From the NCBI GenBank assembly GCA_040429635.1, contig CP158972.1, positions 1,436,001 to 1,500,000 of the forward strand: 64,000 nt of DNA, in the 5' to 3' direction. The notes under the pieces were generated by a model. That model was given only the letters and a program-made list of their open reading frames with translations, searched no databases and was not told the origin of the DNA. This DNA is from Tamlana crocina (GTDB lineage Bacteria > Bacteroidota > Bacteroidia > Flavobacteriales > Flavobacteriaceae). This document shows, piece after piece, positions 19,093 to 27,781 of the stretch (position 1 is the first letter of the stretch; each line of letters opens with the position of its first letter). The position numbers and the translations under genes are program-made.

Positions 19093-19222
19093 TGCCAACG
19101 GTTGGGCTATGAACAGTTGCGTGGGTTAACACAGACTTTTACAAGTACACGACAAGCTGAAAATTCCGCAGGAATTTTCAGAATATGCCTGTAATAGCAA
19201 TTGTTTATAGCCATTGTTGTAA
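19093..19222 (-). repeat. attC33 (subfamily B variant), site of cassette 33
   Basis: Plus strand TGCCAAC to GTTGTAA; GGGCTATGAACAGTTGCG pairs with GCAATTGTTTATAGCC through G.T wobbles; inner GAAAATTCC/GGAATTTTC hairpin. Confidence 0.86.
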
Positions 19223-19232
19223 GTAGTGCTTT

Positions 19233-19589
19233 TTAATATTCTTGAATCAAAATTTCAGTTGGAATTCTTAAGTTATGACTTAATTTTCTTATCATTTCTA
19301 AAGTCAGTTTGCGTTTTTTGTTCATTATTTCGCTCACTCGACTCTTAAATCCAATGTATTCCACCAAGTCCTTTTGTTTAAGTCCCATCTGTTCCATTCT
19401 GAAATTAATGGCAGAAATTGGGTCAGGCATTTCTATTGGGAATTTATCACTCTCAAAGTTGTCAATCAACACCGAAAGTATTTCCAATTCGTCTCCTTCT
19501 TTGGTTCCACGTTTTGCGTCAAAAATCACTTCAAGTCTTTCAAGCGCTTTTTGGTAGTCTTTTTCGTTTCTAATAGGTGTTATTTCCAT
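19233..19589 (-). CDS. higA: Cassette 33: HigA-family antitoxin (XRE HTH)
   Basis: The 118-residue protein has an acidic N-terminal toxin-neutralising half (KDYQKALERLEVIFDAKRGTK) and a C-terminal XRE helix-turn-helix (INFRMEQMGLKQKDLVEYIG, VSEIMNKKRKLTLEMIRKLS). It lies 1 bp after the toxin gene, the higBA order. It probably represses its own promoter, meaning this cassette carries its own promoter rather than relying on read-through. Confidence 0.88.
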   Translation of the reverse strand: MEITPIRNEKDYQKALERLEVIFDAKRGTKEGDELEILSVLIDNFESDKFPIEMPDPISAINFRMEQMGLKQKDLVEYIGFKSRVSEIMNKKRKLTLEMIRKLSHNLRIPTEILIQEY

Positions 19590-19590
19590 T

Positions 19591-19884
19591 TCAAATTTCG
19601 TTTGCGTTTATTTTGTCATATTCGGCGTGAGTTCCGACAAATCTTATCCACGCTAATTGGTACTCAAAATTGAATTTTACAATTAATCGATAGTCATTTC
19701 CTTTAATGTTGAATACGATTCTATTGTCTTTTAAAATACTTGCACTCGGATATTCAGATTTCAGTTCGTTGATGGATTGCCAATTAGATTTTTCCGTTTC
19801 TCGATACCAAGTTTTCAATTGTAATTCGCAATCATTGTGTTTCAACCAAAATTCACGTAATGTTCCTCTCGAAAATATTTTCAC
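19591..19884 (-). CDS. higB: Cassette 33: HigB-family mRNA interferase toxin
   Basis: The 97-residue toxin has the HigB signature: RGTLREFWLKHNDCELQLKTWY at the N-terminus, NRIVFNIKGNDYRLIVKFNF in the sheet, and the C-terminal VGTHAEYDKIN. It should cleave mRNA on ribosomes. With higA it forms a complete toxin-antitoxin cassette. Such cassettes are known to stabilise large sedentary integrons against loss. Confidence 0.9.
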   Translation of the reverse strand: MKIFSRGTLREFWLKHNDCELQLKTWYRETEKSNWQSINELKSEYPSASILKDNRIVFNIKGNDYRLIVKFNFEYQLAWIRFVGTHAEYDKINANEI

Positions 19885-19957
19885 ATTTTTCTATTTGATG
19901 CAAATATAATAAAAAAGTTACCAAAATGATAACTTTTTGATTTTTTTTCGGCATTAC

Positions 19958-20088
19958 TTACAACGGTATCGGCTATGAGTAGTTGCGTGAGCTAGCACTT
20001 AACTTTGCAAGTACACACCAAACTGAAAATCCGTGAGGATTTTCAGAAGTACGAGAGAACAAGCAATTACTTATAGCCATTGTTGTGG
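19958..20088 (-). repeat. attC32 (subfamily B), site of cassette 32
   Basis: Plus strand TTACAAC to GTTGTGG; GGCTATGAGTAGTTGCGTG and CAATTACTTATAGCC arms; inner GAAAATCC/GGATTTTC hairpin. Confidence 0.88.
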
Positions 20089-20099
20089 TGTCGTTATTT

Positions 20100-20909
20100 T
20101 TAATTTCCAAATATTCTATTTAAAAATCCTTTTTTTCTTTTTTCAGATAATTTAGGTTCAGACAATAAGCAACCTGAAAGCCAAAATTGTCCGTGAATTA
20201 CTCCGCCTTTTTTAGGTTCTGAATTCTCGAAATATCTAAGGTCTGCAATTACGTCAATTTCTCCACCAAGAGTATCAATCAACATCCAATAGAATTCTTG
20301 ACCTGTAAACAAATTTTTTCTTTTTTCCGATTCTCTTATTATTCCAGCAAATAGTCCAAATGCTTCTGGTGGGTTTGGGTCTTCTCCTTCGCCTGGATTA
20401 AAAAGTCCACTTGGAACAAATGATTGTGAAGCCCATTTAGGTTCTCCTACTTGTCCGTTTGAAAAAGCATCTTCTGATTCGTAATAATCAAACTCCTGTG
20501 CAAATGCAGATAATTGTATCTCCACAGTTTGCGGAAGTTCAATTTCTTCATATTTTTTGTGGTCAGGGACATCAAAAACAAAAGGATAAGAACCACTTTC
20601 AGGATTATCTTTTTCCAAAGGGTCAGCCCAAGAATGAAAGGCTCCGTCTAAAATGCTTTCTTGTCTGTCAATAGATGCTGTGAGAGATACTTTTCTCTTA
20701 CTCTTTCCTTCAAAGTGAGGATTTGCACCAATAAGTTCATTTTTACCATTCATTTGAATCCATAACTGCGCTCCAGATTCATCCGAAAATTTAAAGTAAC
20801 TTCCTTTTTTAGTTTTTATCCGAGAGGACTTTTCGTATGCTCTTTCAACTAAAGAGTAAAAGTCTTCTTCATTTTGAATATCAAAACCTATGTTCGATAG
20901 ATTGCTCAT
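20100..20909 (-). CDS. Cassette 32: soluble protein of unknown function
   Basis: The 269-residue protein is acidic, with no signal peptide or membrane segment. Segments that look structurally conserved are SGAQLWIQMNGKNELIGANPHFEGKSKRKVSL and EIDVIADLRYFENSEPKKGGVIHGQFWLSGCL. The C-terminus is basic (LSEKRKKGFLNRIFGN). No family was recognised. It fills its cassette alone and starts 24 bp inside the attC junction. Confidence 0.7.
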   Translation of the reverse strand: MSNLSNIGFDIQNEEDFYSLVERAYEKSSRIKTKKGSYFKFSDESGAQLWIQMNGKNELIGANPHFEGKSKRKVSLTASIDRQESILDGAFHSWADPLEKDNPESGSYPFVFDVPDHKKYEEIELPQTVEIQLSAFAQEFDYYESEDAFSNGQVGEPKWASQSFVPSGLFNPGEGEDPNPPEAFGLFAGIIRESEKRKNLFTGQEFYWMLIDTLGGEIDVIADLRYFENSEPKKGGVIHGQFWLSGCLLSEPKLSEKRKKGFLNRIFGN

Positions 20910-20932
20910 TTTTTGCGTTCCGTTTTAATGCA

Positions 20933-21063
20933 CCACAACGGCTCCGGCTATGAGTAGTTGCGTGGGTTAGCGTTTAACTTTTCAAGTACGCACCAAGTTG
21001 GAAATTCCGCAGGAATTTCAAAAGTAGGCGAGAACAAGCAATTACTTATAGCCATTGTTGTAA
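20933..21063 (-). repeat. attC31 (subfamily B), site of cassette 31
   Basis: Plus strand CCACAAC to GTTGTAA. The central part is identical to attC2 (48318-48448), which accompanies the second copy of the same toxin-antitoxin cassette. Confidence 0.88.
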
Positions 21064-21074
21064 AACGTACTTTT

Positions 21075-21365
21075 TTATACTTCAATTGATATATTCACTT
21101 TCCCGCCAAGTCCTTTTTCAACAATGTCAAATAAGGTCTTTAAGGTCAGATTGCTGCCGTTATTTTCCACACGTGAAATGTAAGTTCTTTTCTTGTCAAT
21201 CAATTCGCCAAGTTGCTCTTGAGTCAGATTTTTTTCCTCACGTGCGTTTCGTAAAAGCAATCCGATTTTAAAGGATTCAAAATCTCTTTCGAGTTCGTCT
21301 CTGCGTTCAGTTCCTTTTTTTCCGTAAACTGTGTCTTTTATGTCTTTCCAACTTTTAGTTTCCAT
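21075..21365 (-). CDS. Cassette 31: XRE-family antitoxin (copy 1)
   Basis: The 96-residue protein has a helix-turn-helix (GLLLRNAREEKNLTQEQLGE, IDKKRTYISRVENNGSNLTLKTLFDIVEKGLG). Its start overlaps the end of the upstream toxin gene by 11 bp. It should neutralise the Gp49-like toxin and repress the operon. The protein is identical to copy 2 at 48460-48750. Confidence 0.87.
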   Translation of the reverse strand: METKSWKDIKDTVYGKKGTERRDELERDFESFKIGLLLRNAREEKNLTQEQLGELIDKKRTYISRVENNGSNLTLKTLFDIVEKGLGGKVNISIEV

Positions 21366-21714
21366 TGCCTTTGTTTTTTTCTTCGTAATACTCTTTCATT
21401 AATCGAACAGCTTTGTCGATTTCTTTTTTCGGTGTTTTCTGCGTCTTTTTTGTAAATCCGTTTAAAAGGATTACTAACTTACCTTCATCGAAGAAGCAAA
21501 AAACTCGCCAAATATTCGAACCTAATTTTATTCGAGCTTCATAAAGTCCTTTGTGACTTTTCATTGGTGCCAAATATGTTTTCGGTACGTGCTGATAGGT
21601 TTCGATTATTTCAATGACCTTAAATATCTTGTCCTGAACTTTTTTCGGCTGAGCAAGTAGAAATTCCTCAAAATAATTCTTGTATTGTATTACTAGCCTA
21701 ACTTTGTCCATCAA
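21355..21714 (-). CDS. Cassette 31: Gp49-like RelE/HigB-superfamily toxin (copy 1)
   Basis: The 119-residue toxin carries the phage-derived Gp49-like signature: FLLAQPKKVQDKIFKVIEIIE, GLYEARIKLGSNIWRVFCFF, LVILLNGFTKKTQKTPKKEIDKA. It ends RLMKEYYEEKNKGNGN. Copy 2 has lost this tail to a 2-bp deletion. The toxin gene precedes the antitoxin, as in higBA and Tad-Ata systems. Confidence 0.87.
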   Translation of the reverse strand: MMDKVRLVIQYKNYFEEFLLAQPKKVQDKIFKVIEIIETYQHVPKTYLAPMKSHKGLYEARIKLGSNIWRVFCFFDEGKLVILLNGFTKKTQKTPKKEIDKAVRLMKEYYEEKNKGNGN

Positions 21715-21794
21715 GACAAATGTAACTTAAAAGTTACTATTTTCAAAATTTCAGAAGTTGATTTTTTGAGTTCCGAGCGTTCTTTAGGTATGTT

Positions 21795-21924
21795 TTACAA
21801 CGGTTGGGCTATGAGTAGTTGCGTGGGTTAGCGGTTAACTTTGCAAGTACACACCAAGCTGAAAATCCGCGAGGATTTTCAGAAGTAGGCGAGAACAAGC
21901 AATTACTTATAGCCATTGTTGTGC
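21795..21924 (-). repeat. attC30 (subfamily B), site of cassette 30
   Basis: Plus strand TTACAAC to GTTGTGC, with GGGCTATGAGTAGTTGCGTG and CAATTACTTATAGCC arms. Confidence 0.88.
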
Positions 21925-21933
21925 ATAGTGTTT

Positions 21934-23700
21934 TTAAGTTAATATCCAATTTATACATTCTGTAATTTCCGTATGGTCATTTGGTAAAGTTGTTTCAATT
22001 CCATCGTTTTCAATATCGTTCACAAAATTTGCCCAAACAGATTCTGTTTTGCCTGTTAAATTGAGATGCTTTTCTATAGTTCCTTTTTTCCAAATCCAAA
22101 TATTTTCAGCTAGTAATTTGGTTTTTAAATTTTCAATGTTAGTTTGAATATTTGGTTGTTGTGCTAGAAGGGCAAAAGCTTCTGCTGCTGACATTGAACT
22201 ATTTCTATTTGTTGGTAATCCATTATCTAGTGTAATTCCATTTGGTGTTGCAATAGATGTTAATTCTGCGATACAAGCTGTTATATCATCATCGTCAGCT
22301 TCCAAAAACCCGTCATCAACTGCGTGTTTAAAAGCGTAATCTAAATCAACTATAGCCTTACAAGGTAAATCCATCATTTCAAGAACCATTTTAGATTTTC
22401 GTGTATTACCTGAACCTCCTTGTTTTACCAATGCACATTTATGTGTGCCAAGAGTATTATTTGTGATTACCTCTATTAAAAATGGAACAAGCCTCTTTTC
22501 TGTTTTTCCCTCTGTCAAAACCACTCGTTCAGAGAATAAAATGTTACTTGAATTACTCAAAGCAAATAGTAATGTTAATTGATGTTGAGCCTCTTGTTCT
22601 ACTTGTGGTATTGCTGATTTTAAAGAACTACGTTTATGTGTTCCAAGTGTTGAGTTTTTCCTAATTAAGATTGTATTAGCCACATCTTTTTCGGTTATCA
22701 TAAATGGTGAGTGAGTAGTGAATATTATTTGGTATCCTTGATTAGCAAGTGTTTTCAAAGAAACTCGTAGAATCTCTATTGCTTGAGGATGTAAATAAAG
22801 TTCAGGCTCATCTATTAATAATAGAGTGGTAGTTGTTTGTTCTTGAGATGCTATTTTTAAATCAGCGAGATGTCGAATTAAAGTCATCTGAATTGAACGT
22901 TGAGCTCCGTGTCCCAACGCAGAAACATCTGTGCCATTTAAACTTTGGTTTTCATAAACTTTAATTGTTCCCTTTGTAAATACCTCTTTAAGTTCCGGTG
23001 TTGGTACGTGAACCTTAACATTAATGTCAGGGAAAAATGCATCTAATTTTTCATTGACTTGTTGGTCAAATTCACTCAATTCAGTAGCTCTATTTTCTCC
23101 GTCTGCATCTAAAACATTTTTAAGTCCATCCAAAACTGTTCTCAATTGGTCACCATATTGTTCTTCTATAGGACCAATTATTTCTGAAAGCAATTTTCCA
23201 ATTGTTGTTCCCGATTTTGATTTGCTAACATCTTCTTCTGAATTTTCCATTGCTCCAATATGTATTGGTTCTGGAAATAAATCTTTAATTGCATTGTCAA
23301 TTCCTGTTGGATTAGATTGCCATTGTCCGTCTTCAGGATTAAGAACTTCTAAACGAATTTGCGCAGCAGTTGCATTAGGTGTTGATTGAGTTCTTCTTAT
23401 GGTTAGTGACTCTGAGTCTAAAAAAGGTTCAATTCTTTGCCTATGAGTAGCATTTAAATTTTCAAGTATTGTTTCACTAATACCGTCTATTTTCGCTGTC
23501 ATAATAACAGGACTATTAACATCATTAAAATCAGTTGATTTAAGTGAACTTTTGCGTAATACCCATTTTATCGCTTCAAGAATATTGGATTTTCCTGCAT
23601 TATTATAACCAACTAATGGTGTGTACTCAGAAAGTTCAAATTCAATTGCAATAATTGACTTGAAGTTCTGAATTTCTATGGTTGTTAATTTATGGCTCAT
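21934..23700 (-). CDS. Cassette 30: OLD-family ATPase-TOPRIM nuclease
   Basis: The 588-residue protein has an ABC-type ATPase (Walker A GYNNAGKSN at 31-39, signature region near GHGAQRS, Walker B TLLLIDEPELYLHPQ, H-loop TTHS) and a C-terminal TOPRIM domain (VVLTEGKTEKRLVPFLIE with the catalytic Glu, AIVDLDYAF with the Asp). This is the architecture of P2 Old and of GajA in Gabija. No GajB-like helicase is next to it, so a stand-alone OLD exonuclease is the best reading. It probably acts against phage DNA. Confidence 0.9.
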   Translation of the reverse strand: MSHKLTTIEIQNFKSIIAIEFELSEYTPLVGYNNAGKSNILEAIKWVLRKSSLKSTDFNDVNSPVIMTAKIDGISETILENLNATHRQRIEPFLDSESLTIRRTQSTPNATAAQIRLEVLNPEDGQWQSNPTGIDNAIKDLFPEPIHIGAMENSEEDVSKSKSGTTIGKLLSEIIGPIEEQYGDQLRTVLDGLKNVLDADGENRATELSEFDQQVNEKLDAFFPDINVKVHVPTPELKEVFTKGTIKVYENQSLNGTDVSALGHGAQRSIQMTLIRHLADLKIASQEQTTTTLLLIDEPELYLHPQAIEILRVSLKTLANQGYQIIFTTHSPFMITEKDVANTILIRKNSTLGTHKRSSLKSAIPQVEQEAQHQLTLLFALSNSSNILFSERVVLTEGKTEKRLVPFLIEVITNNTLGTHKCALVKQGGSGNTRKSKMVLEMMDLPCKAIVDLDYAFKHAVDDGFLEADDDDITACIAELTSIATPNGITLDNGLPTNRNSSMSAAEAFALLAQQPNIQTNIENLKTKLLAENIWIWKKGTIEKHLNLTGKTESVWANFVNDIENDGIETTLPNDHTEITECINWILT

Positions 23701-23718
23701 AGGTTGGTTTTACATTAT

Positions 23719-23850
23719 GCACAACGGTTTGGTATAATAATAGTTGCGGGTTTGTATGCGAGGATTTTCCGAAGGAAAATCAGACGTTACAAACACGCAA
23801 CGACCTTTGATTTAGCACTAAACCGCAATTATTTTTATACGGTGTTGTGC
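23719..23850 (-). repeat. attC29 (divergent), site of cassette 29
   Basis: Plus strand GCACAAC to GTTGTGC; GGTATAATAATAGTTGCGG pairs with CCGCAATTATTTTTATAC; inner GATTTTCC/GGAAAATC hairpin nearer the left arm. Confidence 0.84.
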
Positions 23851-23859
23851 ATAGTTTTT

Positions 23860-24393
23860 TTAATTTATCTTTAATATTTTTCCGTTTTTAGGTGTTTTCA
23901 AAAGACTCTTAATTACTACAATTTCTACGATAGTCATTAATAATAAAATTCCGAGTGTTTTTAGTGATAAGCCAATTGTTATTATTAAAAATATTGCAAT
24001 TCCTATTGTAGTTAATAATGAAAAAATAATCGGTTTGTTTTTGTCGAAAAAGGACAAGTCGGTCAGTTCAGAGTTTTTGAAAATTGGTAAAAGATGATTT
24101 TTAAAATCATTATAGTCAGCTTTTTTAATGTCAATTTTTATTGATTTCTCTTTTTTTCCGTCATCATCAGTTAGATAATTTAGTATTAAATTGAAGTTAT
24201 CTTCATCAAACATTATATTCTCAAAATCTGAAAACTTATAAAACTTAGTTTTTCCAAATAGTTTTTTTTCTTCAATCGCTTTATCAATTGAGATTTCACT
24301 TTCATCAATTTTTGAAATCCAAATGGAATCTTTGTTTAAAATCAAAAATTCACTTAAATTATTTACTTTATTTATTTTCCAATATTTAATCAT
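23860..24393 (-). CDS. Cassette 29: protein with C-terminal membrane hairpin, unknown
   Basis: The 177-residue protein has a soluble N-terminal region (about 1-120; ISIDKAIEEKKLFGKTKFYKF) and two adjacent transmembrane segments (about 126-144 and 147-165) ending in a basic tail. No family was recognised. The arrangement suggests a cytoplasmic domain tethered to the inner membrane. Confidence 0.65.
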   Translation of the reverse strand: MIKYWKINKVNNLSEFLILNKDSIWISKIDESEISIDKAIEEKKLFGKTKFYKFSDFENIMFDEDNFNLILNYLTDDDGKKEKSIKIDIKKADYNDFKNHLLPIFKNSELTDLSFFDKNKPIIFSLLTTIGIAIFLIITIGLSLKTLGILLLMTIVEIVVIKSLLKTPKNGKILKIN

Positions 24394-24424
24394 TTTCTTG
24401 AATTCGGTTCGTTTTTCAAATTAT

Positions 24425-24558
24425 GCACAACGTTTCTCGTATAAGATTAGTTGCGTTTTTGTGTGCGAGGATTTTCCGAAGGAAAATCAGAAGTAGCAAA
24501 AATGCAACTAACTTTGTTTAAGCACTAAAATAGCAATTAATTTTATACAGTGTTGGCA
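24425..24558 (-). repeat. attC28 (divergent), site of cassette 28
   Basis: Plus strand GCACAAC to GTTGGCA; CTCGTATAAGATTAGTTGC pairs imperfectly with GCAATTAATTTTATAC; inner GATTTTCC/GGAAAATC hairpin. Confidence 0.83.
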
Positions 24559-25154
24559 ATAGTAATCTGTTTTTTAAATTTCTGAATTTCATCATAATCC
24601 TCAATGTTTAAAACATTCAATAATTCCAACCAGCTAATTATTCCATTTTTATGATAGTTTGTTAAAACGTCTTTATAAAACTTAATTTGTTCAGATTGTG
24701 TCTGCAAAAAATTGTATTCAATTTGTTTTCCATTTTTTAAATTCAAAATAAAACGATTGCTCAGACCATTAGATAAATGAGGAGCAAACTCCAAAAGGTG
24801 ATTTGTAAAATTCCCTTTAACATCATAAGTTGAGAAAAATTCCAACTTTTTAATTTCGTCAAGTCTGTAGTCAATATTTTCAATATTAATATGATTTTCA
24901 TAAAAATATATTCTTCCACAATATTCTCCTATTTCTCTTTCGTATCTAAAAAAAGTACTAACCAATAATCCAATTATATATAAAGTTCCAAGTATAAGTA
25001 TTACAGTTTCAATTCCTTTAAAATTGTATCCTAAAGAATTTTTAAGATAATAAAGAAGAAAAATTATTCCAAACCAAACAATTGCAATAATGTTTTCTGG
25101 CGAAATATAAAATCCTTTTTTTTCCTTAAATAAAGATAGTCTGCGTGGATTCAT
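24543..25154 (-). CDS. Cassette 28: two-helix membrane protein with cytosolic tail, unknown
   Basis: The 203-residue protein has two transmembrane segments (about 22-42 and 47-67) followed by a beta-rich soluble region (IYFYENHINIENIDYRLDEIKKLEF) reminiscent of bacterial PH-like domains, then a helical tail. The last codons (IANTV) are supplied by the attC. Not recognised as a named family. Confidence 0.65.
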   Translation of the reverse strand: MNPRRLSLFKEKKGFYISPENIIAIVWFGIIFLLYYLKNSLGYNFKGIETVILILGTLYIIGLLVSTFFRYEREIGEYCGRIYFYENHINIENIDYRLDEIKKLEFFSTYDVKGNFTNHLLEFAPHLSNGLSNRFILNLKNGKQIEYNFLQTQSEQIKFYKDVLTNYHKNGIISWLELLNVLNIEDYDEIQKFKKQITIANTV

Positions 25155-25164
25155 TTTTTATTAT

Positions 25165-25297
25165 TGCCAACGGTCTCGTATAACCGTCAGTTACGGGTTA
25201 ATATGCGTTAATTTTCGGTTTAACACTGACGTTAGCAATTTCGAGTGGATTCGGACGTAGTCGAATCCGCCGTAATTGCGGTTATACATTGTTGTGG
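25165..25297 (-). repeat. attC27 (subfamily A), site of cassette 27
   Basis: Plus strand TGCCAAC to GTTGTGG. It shares the rare GCAATTTCGAGT variant with attC23, which accompanies the other copy of the same cassette. Confidence 0.88.
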
Positions 25298-25819
25298 TGT
25301 CGTTTTTATTATTTTTTCACTTAACTGTTTAGCGAATTCAGGTTCACAATAAACTTGATGCCCTTTGTCCAATAATATTTTGTATTCCAATTCCATCTTT
25401 TCTAACCATTCCATTTCTGGTTTAAACTCATCATTTTCTCCAAAGAACAGTTTTAGGCTTCCATTAGGTCTTTCAGTTTCTTTTCTTAATCTAGTTGAAG
25501 ACACACAGGCAAGAGAATTAATTTTTCCACTTCTAATTCCATATTTCCAAGCTATAGTTCCACCTAAACTAAATGCTAAAATATTTATCGAGTGCTTTTC
25601 AATTTCAATTAGTTTATTCACTGCTTTTTCAATTCCGCCTTCAATAAATTGTTTGTGCAAGTTAGTTTGACTGTATTCTGTTTTGTCTATTTCTCCAAGT
25701 TCGCAACTATCGTAAAACTCAATATCAAATTTTGCTTCTAAAATTCGAGTATAATTTATTAACCATTCAGATTTTTCTCGACCCCACAAGTCTGAAATTA
25801 TGATTAATCTTTCTTTCAT
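25232..25819 (-). CDS. Cassette 27: alpha/beta-hydrolase-like protein (copy 1)
   Basis: The 195-residue protein has N-terminal LIIISDLWG, a nucleophile elbow AFSLGGTIAWKYG (Ser in a GxSxG-like turn, first Gly replaced by Ala) and a C-terminal DKGHQVYCEP with the putative catalytic His. The start is set at 25819 because copy 2 begins there; the open frame continues upstream through attC26 and the ORF-poor cassette to 26113, which is a read-through artefact. The last 20 or so residues (KTTPQQCITAITAD...) are attC-encoded. Substrate unknown. Confidence 0.8.
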   Translation of the reverse strand: MKERLIIISDLWGREKSEWLINYTRILEAKFDIEFYDSCELGEIDKTEYSQTNLHKQFIEGGIEKAVNKLIEIEKHSINILAFSLGGTIAWKYGIRSGKINSLACVSSTRLRKETERPNGSLKLFFGENDEFKPEMEWLEKMELEYKILLDKGHQVYCEPEFAKQLSEKIIKTTPQQCITAITADSTTSESTRNC

Positions 25820-25841
25820 AAACGATATTTTGTCAAATGCA

Positions 25842-25973
25842 CCACAACGGTCTCGGCTATACATCCGTTGCGGACGGATCCGCAGGATTTGTCCGCCGAA
25901 GAACGAATATAGCAATAATGTTGGAATTTTCGGCAGAAAATTCCGCCGCAATGGTTTATAGCCATTGTTGTTT
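25842..25973 (-). repeat. attC26 (subfamily C), site of ORF-poor cassette 26
   Basis: Plus strand CCACAAC to GTTGTTT; the subfamily is recognised by GGCTATACATCCGTTGCGG and GCAATGGTTTATAGCC, with a GGAATTTTC/GAAAATTCC hairpin. It is found only with this cassette. Confidence 0.88.
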
Positions 25974-26258
25974 ATCAGTAGCGGCCCATAGGAGTGAGCA
26001 GGTCTGCTTGCGTTTCTGTTTTTTTTAACGGCAAGAGTGATGTCGGATGTGTATGTCGGCCGTTTTTTTAAAAGTTCCTTTTTTAAGGTTTTGAGTGTTT
26101 TTTTTGTCCGCAAGGTTTTGTCGGTCAGGGCTTTTGCGCATTATTTTTAAATTTTAACCGGCAAGAGTGAGAATCCGCGTAATTATTTGTTGTCCGCTTG
26201 GTTTTTTGCGTTTAAGTTTTGACCCGTCCGAGTGATGTCGGCCGCTATTGTGGACAAC
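25968..26258 (-). repeat. ORF-poor cassette 26 (copy A of four)
   Basis: This body of about 290 bp is repeated nearly identically at 42285, 46870 and 48035. No conserved gene is present: the only frame (TTG start at 26113) changes with the length of a T run (8 T here and in copy C, 7 T in B and D). Internal motifs recur: CGGCAAGAGTGA twice and GAGTGATGTCGG twice. It may encode an RNA or act as a promoter or spacer cassette. Confidence 0.7.
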
Positions 26259-26382
26259 GGTCTCGGCTATGAGTAGTTGCGTGGGTTAACACGAAACTTA
26301 GCAAGTACACACCAAGCTGAAAATCCGCGAGGATTTTCAGAAGTAGGCGAGAACAAGCAATTACTTATAGCCATTGTTGTAA
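26252..26382 (-). repeat. attC25 (subfamily B), site of cassette 25
   Basis: Plus strand GGACAAC to GTTGTAA, with GGCTATGAGTAGTTGCGTG and CAATTACTTATAGCC arms. Confidence 0.88.
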
Positions 26383-26391
26383 CCAGTTTTT

Positions 26392-27645
26392 TTACATATA
26401 AAATTGTGAAACTACACCATCAACTAAATCGTCAAAAGTTATAATTTCAATATCTCTATAATCATCAATTATTTCTTTCCAAACATCATTTGAAAAGTCC
26501 CATCTTCTACCAACTACTAAATATCTTTTCGGATATCTAATATTGATATTATATTTTTCTTTAATCCATTTTCGATTATTAGGGTCTTCAAAATATTCTT
26601 TGTAAACTCTTGTTTGCGAAATGTATGCGTTAATTTCTGCTGAAAAAGTTTCTCTATTTGATTTTCCAACTACTGTTTTAGATTTAATATCAGGCAACTT
26701 AAACTCAACAATATCTGCATATCCATTTGGCTTTACAATTAGAAAATCTGGTTGAATATCATTTTTTTCCTCTGATTGCCATTTTAGTAAAAGTTGTGGA
26801 TGGATTTCTTTTGAAAGAAATCCCATAGTAAGTATGAATTTGTTCTCAGGTTGTTCTAAAAACTTTGTCAGTTTTGGTTCAGTCGTTTTGGAACTGCCTA
26901 TCAATTCAATAAATCTATTGATTTGAGGAAGTTTATTGAATTTATAATCGTCTTTTGGTGGTAATGGATATTTAAAATGGGCATCGTGTTCAACCAATGA
27001 TGCTAATTCAGTTAACGAAACTTTTATTTCATGTGTTTTTTCAGTTTCATTGAAAATTTCCATTGGCAGAAAATCAAGCCATTTTATGTGACGAGTTTTT
27101 AAACCATTTTCATCAGCGTCAAAAAATCTTGCGTTAACAATTCGAGTGAACTGCTTTTCAGGAACGTGAAAACCTGGACTGTTAATTCCCATAATTGAAT
27201 CTTGAGCCATCCAATTCCATTTTAATTCAATTAACTTGTCCATTCCTTTATTTGTTGGATAAACTAAATCTTCTGAATAAGGCGGAATTGGCATTGTAAA
27301 AGGAATTGCAGTACTCTCAAATTTAAATCCTATAATATCTTCAAGTAGATTTGTTTTTGAATCTGCGAAATCATAGTGAGTAACTTTCACACCTCTTGAT
27401 TCGGGAAGTTTGTTTGTTTTTTCTGGTCCAAAATATTCAATTGCCAAATGGGTTCTCCCAATATAAATTACTATATGTTCGTGTTGTAATAATAAAGCAG
27501 GAAATGTTTTTATTAATTCAGTTTCTTTTTCAAGATATTTATATAATGGAAGCCAATAGTTTTCATTTATCCCATTCATAATTGAGAGAACTAAATTAGT
27601 CTCTTCTTTCGGTAGCTTTTTATTTGTATGAGGATGTTCCATCAA
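26392..27645 (-). CDS. Cassette 25: Shedu-like (DUF4263) nuclease
   Basis: The 417-residue protein ends in a domain matching the Shedu SduA pattern: FLEQPENKFILTMGF, then QPDFLIVKPNGYADIVEFKLPD (PD-(D/E)XK-type Asp, Glu-Lys), INAYISQTRVYKEYFE, and YLVVGRRWDF near residues 270-400. The N-terminal about 260 residues are a variable, unrecognised sensor-like region. Shedu proteins are single-gene anti-phage nucleases. The gene is alone in its cassette, consistent with a self-contained defence unit. Confidence 0.8.
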   Translation of the reverse strand: MMEHPHTNKKLPKEETNLVLSIMNGINENYWLPLYKYLEKETELIKTFPALLLQHEHIVIYIGRTHLAIEYFGPEKTNKLPESRGVKVTHYDFADSKTNLLEDIIGFKFESTAIPFTMPIPPYSEDLVYPTNKGMDKLIELKWNWMAQDSIMGINSPGFHVPEKQFTRIVNARFFDADENGLKTRHIKWLDFLPMEIFNETEKTHEIKVSLTELASLVEHDAHFKYPLPPKDDYKFNKLPQINRFIELIGSSKTTEPKLTKFLEQPENKFILTMGFLSKEIHPQLLLKWQSEEKNDIQPDFLIVKPNGYADIVEFKLPDIKSKTVVGKSNRETFSAEINAYISQTRVYKEYFEDPNNRKWIKEKYNINIRYPKRYLVVGRRWDFSNDVWKEIIDDYRDIEIITFDDLVDGVVSQFYM

Positions 27646-27650
27646 ATTGG

Positions 27651-27781
27651 TTACAACGGTCTCGGCTATGAACAGTTGCGTGTTTTAGTACGGACTTTTG
27701 CAAGTACACAGCAAGCTGAAAATTCCGCAGGAATTTTCAGGATAAGCCTGTAATAGCAATTGTTTATAGCCATTGTTGTGG
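27651..27781 (-). repeat. attC24 (subfamily B variant), site of cassette 24
   Basis: Plus strand TTACAAC to GTTGTGG; GGCTATGAACAGTTGCGTG and CAATTGTTTATAGCC arms, closest to attC33. Confidence 0.87.

Noticed and set aside
21934-23700. Complete Gabija system
   Set aside because: The OLD-type protein looks like GajA but there is no UvrD-like GajB helicase in the cassette or next to it.
25232-26113. A 293-residue protein fused from the ORF-poor cassette and the hydrolase
   Set aside because: The frame runs through a complete attC, and the second hydrolase copy begins at the internal ATG corresponding to 25819. The fusion is an accident of open frame.
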